From contig JAQXIG010000009.1 of the NCBI GenBank assembly GCA_029007685.1, positions 1 to 13,262 on the forward strand: a stretch of 13,262 bases of DNA, read 5' to 3'. Source of the DNA: a bacterium. Its GTDB lineage: Bacteria > Bacillota_I > Bacilli_A > RF39 > UBA660. Position numbers and translations under genes: made by a program. Below the pieces are notes generated by a model. That model saw only the letters and a program-made list of their open reading frames with translations. It was not told where the DNA came from and did no database searches. Below, one piece after another: positions 6,790 to 13,262 of this stretch. Each line of letters starts with the position of its first letter. Within the stretch, counting starts at the first letter, position 1.

Positions 6790-7475
6790 TGCATAAAAAA
6801 TTCAAACATGGTGGCAAATTTGCATTCCTAGGCAAATACCTAAATAGGAAATTCGATTTCCCTAGCATATTGACAAGTTAAAATCTTTCTTTTCATACTA
6901 CGACGACCTAACATCACTAAATTACTTTTTGTAACATTGATACCAGATGCTCCAACATAATTTTCTGAATGTAATGGTGATAAAAATCAAATGAAATATG
7001 ATATATATTAGGAAGATTCTTAGTTTCAATGATGTTTTCTTTCGGGATATACCCAACAACACCATTTTTGTGAATATCTTTTCAATCAAAGCACGTATTA
7101 CAATCATATCTGGTTGAATTCTCGGTCTTCTAAGTTCCGTAATATATTCTGAGTTGATTTCTTTTTTAATTCCTTTGAACCATATAAATTAAGAACCTAT
7201 ATTGTATCAACAAATAAACTATTCTCTCTTCCCTGTTCTAAGTGAATTTGTCGTAATGATCCCATCATAGCGAATGATTTAATATCTTCAACATTACCAC
7301 CAATTTCTGTAATGACAATATCTGTACCACTAGTAGTACCTGCCCCATAAATTCTATTCTTAACTTCATTAAAAAATATGTGAATAAATTGAATCGTTAT
7401 ACCAAAAAAGCTTCACAACATTCCTTTTCCATGACACTAGATTAGATCTTACCATTGCTAATATTATCAGTATAA
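6790..7475 (-). pseudogene. pyrG: heavily decayed CTP synthase gene
   Basis: CTP synthase makes CTP from UTP with glutamine as nitrogen donor. Blocks of the protein can be read in order across shifting minus-strand frames: NISNGKI...SSVMEKE (family NVTTGKIYWSVLxKER), FNEVKNRIYGAGTTSGTD, IVITEIGGNVEDIKSF, LRQIHLEQGRENSLFVDT, GSKELKKKSTQ, RIQPDMIVIRALIE, PKENIIETKNLPNIYHISF, then after a large deletion the glutaminase part KILTCQYAREIEFP and, shifted, YLGICLGMQI with its nucleophile Cys motif. The first ~170 codons (ATP/UTP P-loop part) and most of the linker and glutaminase domain are gone. Several stops and at least three frameshifts exclude function. A 61-codon ORF at 6922-7107 is an out-of-frame shadow of it. 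Because PyrG is normally essential, a working copy should exist elsewhere. Confidence 0.85.
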
Positions 7476-7528
7476 ATAAAAAAAGAATAAATGAAAATTC
7501 CTCTTTATACAAAATATGCTACGCTATA

Positions 7529-8233
7529 CTATGTCTTAGCAGCCTCAATGAAGGCCTCAAATATTTTAGTCATAGTATGGTCATAAAAAATCATATTTTC
7601 AGGATGCCACTGTACTCCAAAAGCAAATTTATAATCTGGTAAATGAATTGCTTCAATTAAACCATCCTCAGAATAAGCATCAATCTGAAAAAAATCCTTT
7701 TCAAAAATATGATAGTTATGTCTACTGTTTACTTTCATTTTATCGACTTTTAATATATCATGCAACAATCCTTTTACAACGGTGCACTCATGAACATAGT
7801 CTTTTTCTTTCTGGCAATGGTCAATCTCTGTATCATTTCGCACTGTTTTATCACTATTTTGTGTACCAAAAAAATTATCAATATTTCCCAATATCTGCAT
7901 TCCAAGACAGATTCCCAAAATGGGAATATCATGATTCAAAGCATATCTACATATCAATTCATCAAACTCATACCAACGAGTACCACCAGTCATTACAATT
8001 CCATCACAAAATGATAAAACTTCTAATAATTCCTGTTTTTCCATTTCTGTTAATCTCCCAGCATCTCGAGGTTGTGTTTTTCCATACTTTAAGTCATTAG
8101 TAGGAACGATCACAATAGGAATTCCACCACTTTTCACAATAGCCAAACGATAATCTTCATTGACTTGAATAATAGACTGATTCTCCTGTTCAAAACTTCT
8201 CCCTACAATCCCAATAATTGGTTTCTTTACCAC
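7529..8233 (-). CDS. class I glutamine amidotransferase-like gamma-glutamyl hydrolase (peptidase C26 type, 234 residues)
   Basis: This is a stand-alone class I glutaminase fold, likely cytosolic. It shows the nucleophile elbow GICLGMQ with Cys109, then NSRHNYHI (169-176) and the His210/Glu212 pair in GVQWHPE. It also has TGG (82-84) and the N-terminal IIGIVGR of the PuuD-like family, which hydrolyses gamma-glutamyl amides such as gamma-glutamyl-GABA. The exact substrate is unknown. The start is a GTG at 8233 with AAGGAG eight bases upstream. An ATG at 8241 within the same site is out of frame and hits a stop after four codons. The gene follows the broken LD-carboxypeptidase gene by 20 bases and is the last gene of the mutY operon. 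The pairing hints at cell-wall peptide or gamma-glutamyl turnover (inference). Confidence 0.87.
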   Translation of the reverse strand: MVKKPIIGIVGRSFEQENQSIIQVNEDYRLAIVKSGGIPIVIVPTNDLKYGKTQPRDAGRLTEMEKQELLEVLSFCDGIVMTGGTRWYEFDELICRYALNHDIPILGICLGMQILGNIDNFFGTQNSDKTVRNDTEIDHCQKEKDYVHECTVVKGLLHDILKVDKMKVNSRHNYHIFEKDFFQIDAYSEDGLIEAIHLPDYKFAFGVQWHPENMIFYDHTMTKIFEAFIEAAKT

Positions 8234-8253
8234 AATTTCATCTCCTTTTTTGT

Positions 8254-9267
8254 TTATTGTAACATAAATTGGATACTTCCTTTGCTATCTTTATAGTGAA
8301 CTATCGTCAGCGCACCATTAATTATAGTCATTCTTGGGCCAACATGCCCAAAATCAAAGTCCCATAAAACTGGCACTTTGAAATCACTCAAGGATTTTTT
8401 CAAAGCCTTCTCAAAAGAAATATCATGATAACTAGATTCTACCATGCTTCTTCCAAAAATGATGCCATTTGTATAAGAAAACCAACCAGCCATTTTTAGT
8501 TGCCATAGTGCACGAATTAGCTGTTCACTAGTTAATTCAGCATTATCAAAAAACCAAACAATGCCATCTTCCCGATAACGTTCTATAAATTCTGAAACAT
8601 AGTCAAATTGAGTTCCTACCAACGATACTAATAAATCAAGACATCCACCTAACATTCTCCCTTTTATAACCATCTCACTATCTTGATTTAAACATTTCCA
8701 CTCAACGGGAGTATCTAAATCATACGGTTCCAGCCCTGTTTCATATGGAATGCTATTCTTTTCATATAGACAAAAACTATTTTGTTGAATTAAATCACAC
8801 ATTAATATTTTATGATTATTAACTAAAGACTCATGCCAATGATTCATTCCAAAACTACAAAAGTTGTTTCCATACACAGTCGCAATATCTAGTTTTGTAG
8901 TAATTGTCAATAATAAAGCAGTAGGATCAGAATAACCTTGAATCCATTTTGGATGGTTTTGAATAATAGAATAATCTAAACAAGATAACATTTATAATAA
9001 AAAATCTCCACCAGTAACACAAAAAATAACTGACACTTTCGGATTTAAAATTAACCCTTCTAATTCTTTAGCTTGTAGTTTACTATCACAGCTTTTCCCT
9101 TCAAAACTACATCTAACATGATTCGTTTCTACTACAGAATAACCTTGATTTTTCCATTGTAAAATAGCATTATTCAATCTTTTTTGTTTAATAGAATCCA
9201 ATATACCATCAGATGGTGCTGTTACTCAAATTATATCATTCTGATTCATAAATTTAGGGTATCTCAT
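8254..9267 (-). pseudogene. LD-carboxypeptidase (S66 family) broken by two in-frame stops
   Basis: S66 peptidases (LdcA/MccF-like) are serine peptidases; LdcA removes D-Ala from muropeptide tetrapeptides in the cytoplasm. The frame starts at an ATG at 9265-9267 with GGAGGG upstream and runs 337 codons, a normal family length, but carries TGA at 9226-9228 (in NDII-stop-VTAPSDG, where Gly is expected) and TAA at 8992-8994 (in GGDFLL-stop-MLSCLD, where Glu is expected). Everything else is preserved: GYSDPTALL with the expected nucleophile Ser, WFFDNAEL with the Glu, and GHVGPRMTIINGA with the His. No frameshift is present, so decay is recent. The downstream part could in principle restart at the ATG right after TAA, but it would lack the N-terminal domain. 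The start lies 21 bases after the xth remnant. Confidence 0.85.
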
Positions 9268-9288
9268 AAAAAAACATTCCCTCCATAA

Positions 9289-10033
9289 CTACTTTATTTC
9301 AATTCCAATCCACCAATGATTACTACCATAAATTCTTGAAAAAATAATTATACTAACAATTCAAGCAGTCAATCTATTAGAAACTTAAAAGCAATCAATT
9401 CTCCCGCCAATATCTCTATCCTGCACATTCTTCGTGTAACACCACCACGTATAGCGATCATTAAACAGAACGATCATAACGAAAAGTATCGATAAAACTA
9501 CTATTTAAAAGTTCTGTGATTTTTTCCATTTCTTCATTTGTAAAATCTGTATTCTCTATATTTTGTTTAGCATTTTTGGTATCCATTTCGGTATGCTAAC
9601 ATTAAGATCTCCGCAAATAACCACTGGTTTCATAATCTCTAAACTTTTTCATTGCTGTTTTATTTTCTCACATTCATTCTTTTCTCCATACGTTCTAAAG
9701 ACCTCTTCACATTAGGAGCATATACATTGACAATATCCAAATTAGAAAATTCTAAAGTAATACATCTCCCTTCAGCATTAAATTTAGAAACACCAATTCC
9801 ATAACGTATTGATAGAGCTTCTAATTTACTATGAACTAAAGTTTCAGAATATCCCTTTCGTTCTGCTGAATATCAATACTCAAAATATCCATCAGGATGA
9901 AAAAGATACTGATCTTTTGTAACTTTGACTTCTTGAAGCTAAAAAAATCTGCTTGAAATTCACCGAAAAACGTTTGAAATCTTTTTTTCAAACAAGTCCT
10001 AGATCCAGCTACATTCCATGATACTAGTTTCAT
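9289..10033 (-). pseudogene. xth: exonuclease III (AP endonuclease), frameshifted remnant
   Basis: ExoIII cuts DNA at abasic sites in base-excision repair. The ATG at 10033 overlaps the Nudix stop (ATGA) and reads MKLVSWNVAGSRTCLKKRF, the family N-terminus. After a frameshift near 9930 the protein resumes as DQYLFHPDGYFEY, a TGA (9873-9875), YSAERKGYSETLVHSKLEAL, SIRYGIGVSKF, NAEGRCITLEFSNLDIVN, VYAPNVKRSLERMEKRM. Then, in broken pieces, come VVICGDLNV, ITELLNSSFIDTFRYD, RYTWW, GGRIDCF and SNHWWIGIEIK. The end falls at TAG (9289-9291), so the remnant covers nearly the whole ~250-residue length. At least three frame changes and several stops make it non-functional. Its position after mutY and a Nudix gene suggests the operon once carried a complete repair set. 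Confidence 0.88.
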
Positions 10034-10515
10034 AACAACTTCTTACATGAATGAACACCTACTAATTTCTGTTCTAGTTTAGTAAGAAAATAAAGTTGAC
10101 CTTTTAATATTTTTTTCTTAGCCTCATCGATATCAAACCATTTAGCAGAATTCACTTTTGGAAACTCTTGAAAATTTCCACTACCTTTTGGCCATTCTAT
10201 CACAAAGGTATTACTGCTAGCTTGAGAAACATCAAAATCGTGAAATGCATCAAAAATAATCGCTAATTTATTACTAAGTTGTTTTTTACTCCCTAAGAAA
10301 GTTAGCTCTTCTATATTAATATAAAAATCAGTTTCTTCCCGAAATTCGCGAATTGCAGCCAAAATGGCTTTCTCCTCACAAAATTCACCTTTAGGAATAG
10401 TCCAACTGCCATGATCCACATACTGCCAATAAGGTCCAGCTAAGTGACATAATAATACTTTGATACGATTATCTTCTATCTTATATACTAAAATACCAGC
10501 ACTATACTTCAACAT
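10030..10515 (-). CDS. Nudix hydrolase, COG4119-like (161 residues)
   Basis: Nudix enzymes hydrolyse nucleoside diphosphates linked to another group, using metal held by the Nudix box. Here the box starts at Gly43 of IPKGEF and reads G-x4-E-x7-REFREETDF. All acidic residues of REUXEE are present, but the first spacing is one residue shorter than the usual x5 and the closing Gly is Asp. The start SAGILVYK, PYWQYVDHGSWTIPKGEF, NTFVIEWPKGSG and FPKVNSAKWFDIDEAKKKI match the predicted NTP pyrophosphohydrolase group I know as COG4119; substrate unknown. The ATG at 10515 has AAGGTGG six bases upstream and overlaps the end of mutY by 14 bases. The TGA stop overlaps the xth remnant's ATG. Coupling with mutY suggests a role in oxidised or damaged nucleotide handling (inference). 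Confidence 0.87.
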   Translation of the reverse strand: MLKYSAGILVYKIEDNRIKVLLCHLAGPYWQYVDHGSWTIPKGEFCEEKAILAAIREFREETDFYINIEELTFLGSKKQLSNKLAIIFDAFHDFDVSQASSNTFVIEWPKGSGNFQEFPKVNSAKWFDIDEAKKKILKGQLYFLTKLEQKLVGVHSCKKLL

Positions 10516-11560
10516 CTTGATCCACCTTTTCTTTTAAATAATTTTTAAATGGTACAAAAGCAGTTGGAATTGCATAAATATCCTTCAATTCTTGGAAGGA
10601 AACCCAGGCTACACCCTCAAAACCTATAGTATTGTCTAACCAAATGACATAAGAACACATATTCCATTTTTTATGGGTAAAAATATGTGTATAAGAAATT
10701 GCTTGTTCTACTTTAGAAAAACAAATACCACGATCTTTAAGATATGATTGTATTTGCGATAAGGTTAGATGAGTTTCTATATTGGGAAATTGCCACATAT
10801 TTCTCAGTAATCCTGAATTTTTTCTTTTTGATATTGCTAGCATTCCATCAAATAAAAACAACAAGACGGTATAATTTTCTTCCTTCTTTGACTTTTTATT
10901 TCTTCTAACTGGCAATTCTAAATATGTATTATTCTGATAAGATTGGCAACTTTTTTTAATAGGACAGTTATTACATTTTGGAATACCATTAGGAATGCAA
11001 ATAGTTTCTCCCAATTCCATTAAAGCTTCATTAAAACCGCCAGAATCTATGGGCATAATTTGAACCAACGTCTTTCTAACTTGTTTTCTAGTTTTAACTT
11101 CATCAATATTATCATAACAATTATTAACCCTCATATATACTCTTAAAACATTGCCATCCACTGTCGGTTCGGGCAATGAAAAGCAAATAGAAGAAATAGC
11201 ACTAGCTGTATATTCCCCTATTCCCGGTAAAGCAAGAATTTCTTGATAAGAAATAGGAAAAACACCATTATATTGTTCAGTGATAATCTGAGCAGCTTTT
11301 TGAAGATTTCTGACTCTATTGTAATATCCTAGTCCTTCCCATAATTTTAACAATTTATCCTGAGAACAATTTGCTAAAGCAGATATTGTAGGTAATTCAG
11401 TCATAAAACGATGATAGTAATTAATAACGGCTTCAATTCTAGTTTGCTGAAGCATTATTTCTGAAACCCAAACATGATAAGGATCTTTACCTATACGCCA
11501 CGGTAATAATCGCTTGTTTTTATAATACCAATTCAATAAAGGAATTACTATATTTTGCAT
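10502..11560 (-). CDS. mutY: A/G-specific adenine glycosylase MutY (352 residues)
   Basis: MutY removes adenine mispaired with 8-oxoguanine. Numbered from the chosen start: LLPWR (18-22), catalytic Glu34 in SEIMLQQTR, WEGLGYYNR (74-82), helix-hairpin-helix LPGIGEYTASAI (111-122), catalytic Asp135 in VDGNVLRV, a 4Fe-4S cluster from Cys188, Cys196, Cys199 and Cys205, and a C-terminal Nudix-like 8-oxoG recognition domain (about 229-341) with YTHIFTHKKW. The cluster spacing is C-x7-C-x2-C-x5-C, one longer than in E. coli. All key residues are intact. Start: an ATG at 11572 lacks a ribosome site, whereas GGAGG stands five bases before the ATG at 11560, so I use the latter. A TATAAT with extended -10 at 11597-11602 precedes it. 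It heads a five-gene operon. Confidence 0.95.
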   Translation of the reverse strand: MQNIVIPLLNWYYKNKRLLPWRIGKDPYHVWVSEIMLQQTRIEAVINYYHRFMTELPTISALANCSQDKLLKLWEGLGYYNRVRNLQKAAQIITEQYNGVFPISYQEILALPGIGEYTASAISSICFSLPEPTVDGNVLRVYMRVNNCYDNIDEVKTRKQVRKTLVQIMPIDSGGFNEALMELGETICIPNGIPKCNNCPIKKSCQSYQNNTYLELPVRRNKKSKKEENYTVLLFLFDGMLAISKRKNSGLLRNMWQFPNIETHLTLSQIQSYLKDRGICFSKVEQAISYTHIFTHKKWNMCSYVIWLDNTIGFEGVAWVSFQELKDIYAIPTAFVPFKNYLKEKVDQDVEV

Positions 11561-11596
11561 TTTCCCCTCCATTCTTAACTATATACTTCTACAAAG

Positions 11597-11605
11597 ATTA
11601 TAACA
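11597..11605 (-). promoter_or_regulatory. extended -10 promoter of the mutY operon
   Basis: Minus strand TGTTATAAT: a perfect TATAAT at 11597-11602 with TG one base upstream. The -35 region 17 bases further up is T-rich (TATTTTT) and poor, so the promoter probably depends on the extended -10. No other convincing promoter was seen inside the operon. Confidence 0.6.
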
Positions 11606-12041
11606 CATAAATTGTATTCAAAAATAAAGATAACTTGAGGTTTGATAGTTTTTAGGAAATCAGACAAAATTTAACTAAACCTTATAAATACTAATTATTT
11701 GTTCATTCTATAAAAAACAGATTTGAATAGTAACATTTTTCATAAAGATTTATAGTTATGCTTATAATTCATGAATTTTATCAAAATAGTATTGTTTAGT
11801 ATTTATATTGTTTCAATTATGTTATATCAATAAGTTTATAGTATTTTACTGAAACTCAAAAAGATAATCAAATACTTAAATAATATATTTCTTCAATTGC
11901 ATAATTTATTTAACAAATTACTAGCCAAGTTTTAATATCATTTTATGGAAAACAAGCGATTTTCTTAAACATAAAGATAATTATTCACATTTTTTGATAT
12001 ATCAATGCAGTATTTTCTAAAGTTTCTCGGTATTATATATT
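11606..12041. other. AT-rich gene-less stretch between divergent mutY and the restriction gene
   Basis: About 440 bases with dense stops in all frames and no recognisable gene, RNA or repeat array. It must hold the promoters of both divergent units. Its clearest structure is the 12-base perfect palindrome TTGATATATCAA at 11994-12005, about 50 bases before the restriction gene's start. Confidence 0.6.
11994..12005. repeat. 12-base perfect inverted repeat upstream of the restriction gene
   Basis: TTGATATATCAA equals its own reverse complement and lies 53 bases before the ATG at 12058. Its left half TTGATA could also act as a -35 box with TAAAGT 18 bases downstream. It could be an operator, but AT-rich palindromes of this size are not rare by chance here. 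Confidence 0.35.
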
Positions 12042-12057
12042 GAGGTGATAAAATCGT

Positions 12058-12798
12058 ATGGAAATTCTAAGAGAAATACAAGAAAAAGTAATAACAAATG
12101 AGTGGATACAAAGTAAAAGTAAAGGAAATAGCGGAGTTGGTATTACATTGGAGTCATTATTAAATAAAGAAAGGGAAAATTTTGAAATTCCAGATTATAA
12201 AGGAGTTGAACTAAAAGCCAAATGTTCTAAAAAAGAAAACTATATAACATTATTTTGTGCAACTCCTGATAGCCACTTATTCGAAATCAAACGGTTATTA
12301 CAAAAATACGGTTATCCAGATAGTCAATATCCAGAATTTAAAATATTCAATTTGCCAATATATGGAACTCGAAAAATTAAACTAAATAATAACTATTTTA
12401 AACTAGTCATAGATAGAAAAAGACAAAAAATCATATTACGTATATATGACAACAAATTCAATGTGGTAGATGAATTAACTTCCTGGTCGTTCGACATGAT
12501 TCAAGAAAAACTGGAAAGAAAGCTAAATAGACTAGCGCTTGTACATGCAGACAGAAAGTTCGAACACAACGTAGTATATTTCAAATATAAAAATATTGAA
12601 TTTTACCAATTAACATCTTTTGAAAGATTTATAACATTAATAGAATATGGGATAATTAGAATTACATTTAGAATAGGTATTCATAAAGATAAACAAAAAT
12701 TAGGTAAAACATATGATCATGGTACTTCTTTTTCAATTAATGAATATGATATTTCTAGATTATTTGACAGGTTGTATTTAAATCATGAAGAAAAATAA
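12058..12798 (+). CDS. MvaI/BcnI-family type II restriction endonuclease (246 residues)
   Basis: MvaI and BcnI are monomeric, MutH-related enzymes that cut CCWGG and CCSGG. This protein has the family's N-terminal signature GNSGVGITLESLLN (23-36), followed by the PD-ExK-type active site in PDYKGVELKAK: Asp46, Glu51 and Lys53, the same D-x4-E-x-K spacing I recall for MvaI. Length (246) matches the family. The C-terminal half (DVELTSW-like region, FERFITLIEYG, GKTYDHGTSFSI) would carry the remaining DNA-binding parts; the target cannot be read from sequence. The ATG has GAGGTGAT eight bases upstream. It is one of the two coding traces at the right end and on the opposite strand to mutY. No cytosine methyltransferase, C-protein or Vsr gene is present in the window, so it is solitary as far as I can see. 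Confidence 0.82.
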   Translation: MEILREIQEKVITNEWIQSKSKGNSGVGITLESLLNKERENFEIPDYKGVELKAKCSKKENYITLFCATPDSHLFEIKRLLQKYGYPDSQYPEFKIFNLPIYGTRKIKLNNNYFKLVIDRKRQKIILRIYDNKFNVVDELTSWSFDMIQEKLERKLNRLALVHADRKFEHNVVYFKYKNIEFYQLTSFERFITLIEYGIIRITFRIGIHKDKQKLGKTYDHGTSFSINEYDISRLFDRLYLNHEEK

Positions 12799-13121
12799 AA
12801 AGACATAACTTTTATTTCAGTCATACATCCCTATCCTAATTCTTGTTTATTGAAGAGATGCTAATACATAATCCGTACCTTGTATACCTTTTATAAATTA
12901 ATATGTAATCAAATAAATTTAAATAAGCTATAGACTTATTATAGAAAAATCTCATTAAATATTTTAAATAATTGTTAAGACCATGCCAAGAAACATTAGA
13001 ACAGCAGATAGTAATGGAATGATAGAAAGAAAAAAGTACATGTAAACTAATTTAACGGATTGCATCTGTTATTGGAAAAGAAAAAAACTTAAGCTAAGGA
13101 TTATGACCAATCTCTCCAAAA
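12799..13121. other. gene-less stretch between the restriction gene and the intron end
   Basis: No gene is supported. Right after the stop, AAAAG/CTTTT with a following ATTT could be a weak terminator (12798-12820). On the minus strand a 27-codon open stretch ending at 12964 encodes a membrane-helix-like sequence (PLLSAVLMFLGMVLTII), possibly the last helix of a lost transporter. Confidence 0.4.
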
Positions 13122-13262
13122 AATCGAATAGAGTAAAATTTTCAATAAATTTTATATTTATTGATATGATACCCTTTCACACCACCGTACGTACCGTTCA
13201 GTATACGGCGGTTTAATTTGTAATAACATGCACTTTTAGATAATGGTCTAGTGAATTTACTA
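13122..13262 (-). mobile_element. 3' end of a group II intron, class C type (domains V and VI plus end of the maturase ORF)
   Basis: Domain V lies at 13181-13212 on the minus strand. ACCGCCGTA pairs with TACGGTGGT (one G-T wobble), then comes a 2-base AC bulge on the 3' strand, an inner ACT/GGT helix and a GAAC loop. The triad is CGC with the wobble at its G, the form known from class C introns; other classes have AGC. Domain VI fits at 13130-13175: AGGGTA with TACTCT closes an arm containing the 8-bp hairpin CAATAAAT/ATTTATTG (13143-13163). The intron end is near 13128, uncertain by a few bases. The last 15 codons of an open frame (VNSLDHYLKVHVITN, stop at 13213-13215) end one base before domain V, as expected for an intron-encoded reverse transcriptase/maturase. 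The rest lies beyond the right edge, so its integrity is unknown. Confidence 0.8.

Noticed and set aside
6922..7107. 61-codon ORF on the minus strand
   Set aside because: It is a frame-shifted shadow inside the pyrG remnant; only the first residues (MIVIRALIE) are the true PyrG frame.
7648..8100. Plus-strand ORFs opposite the C26 hydrolase gene
   Set aside because: They are antisense to a gene with clear catalytic motifs, have no ribosome sites, and their composition (His, Tyr, Ser rich) is that of a shadow frame.
416..9875. TGA codons at Trp-like positions (after FQE in the kinase-like remnant, after FEY in xth) suggesting a code where TGA means Trp
   Set aside because: Intact genes use TGG for Trp, the SDR and Nudix genes stop at TGA, and the same remnants also carry TAA, TAG and frameshifts. 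TGG to TGA is simply a common decay mutation.
12964..13047. Minus-strand 27-codon hydrophobic stretch (PLLSAVLMFLGMVLTII) as a transporter remnant
   Set aside because: Looks like a last membrane helix, but it is too short and the upstream sequence cannot be aligned to any family by eye.
1..13262. CRISPR arrays, insertion sequences or phage genes
   Set aside because: I found no spaced direct repeats, transposase motifs or phage structural genes; the only mobile element sign is the group II intron end.

Overview
The window is AT-rich chromosomal DNA (roughly 30% G+C by eye) from a low-GC Gram-positive bacterium (Bacillota). Shine-Dalgarno sites of the AAGGAG/GGAGG type, sigma-A-like promoters with extended -10 boxes, a ~550-residue glutamyl-tRNA synthetase of the type I know from clostridia, and CCA-encoding tRNA genes all fit. 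A gut-associated clostridial or Erysipelotrichia-like lineage is my guess, not something the sequence proves. The standard code is in use: tryptophan is TGG in intact genes, and TGA ends the SDR and Nudix genes.

Layout. 1-216 is the start of an FtsX-type ABC permease running off the left edge. 308-884 holds two decayed genes, a cytidylate-kinase-like protein and a MATE transporter. A tRNA-Glu(CTC) follows at 1165 on the plus strand. 1575-3792 is a minus-strand operon: AI-2E-family transporter, FabG-like SDR, unknown 101-residue protein. 3892-5544 is gltX, preceded by tRNA-Gln(CTG) with its own promoter and terminator. An unknown 186-residue gene and a possible 36-residue ORF lie downstream of tRNA-Ala(TGC). 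A heavily decayed CTP synthase gene (pyrG) sits at about 6790-7475.

7529-11560 reads as one minus-strand operon: mutY, a Nudix hydrolase, a broken xth (exonuclease III), a broken LD-carboxypeptidase, and an intact class I glutamine amidotransferase-like hydrolase. The first three belong together as oxidative DNA damage/base-excision repair. The last two could act together on muropeptides or gamma-glutamyl compounds, which is inference.

The right end is a different kind of region. A solitary MvaI/BcnI-type restriction endonuclease gene on the plus strand has no methyltransferase in view. At the extreme right, on the minus strand, is the 3' end of a group II intron of the class C type: a well-formed domain V with a CGC triad, a probable domain VI, and what looks like the end of the maturase ORF.

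The most striking feature is gene decay. Five recognisable genes (cytidylate-kinase-like, MATE, pyrG, xth, ldcA) are broken within 13 kb, at stages from two point stop codons to 5'-truncation plus frameshifts. I did not find a convincing new multi-gene system. The best candidates for novelty are the unknown gene fused to the tRNA-Ala terminator region, the lone restriction enzyme and the intron.
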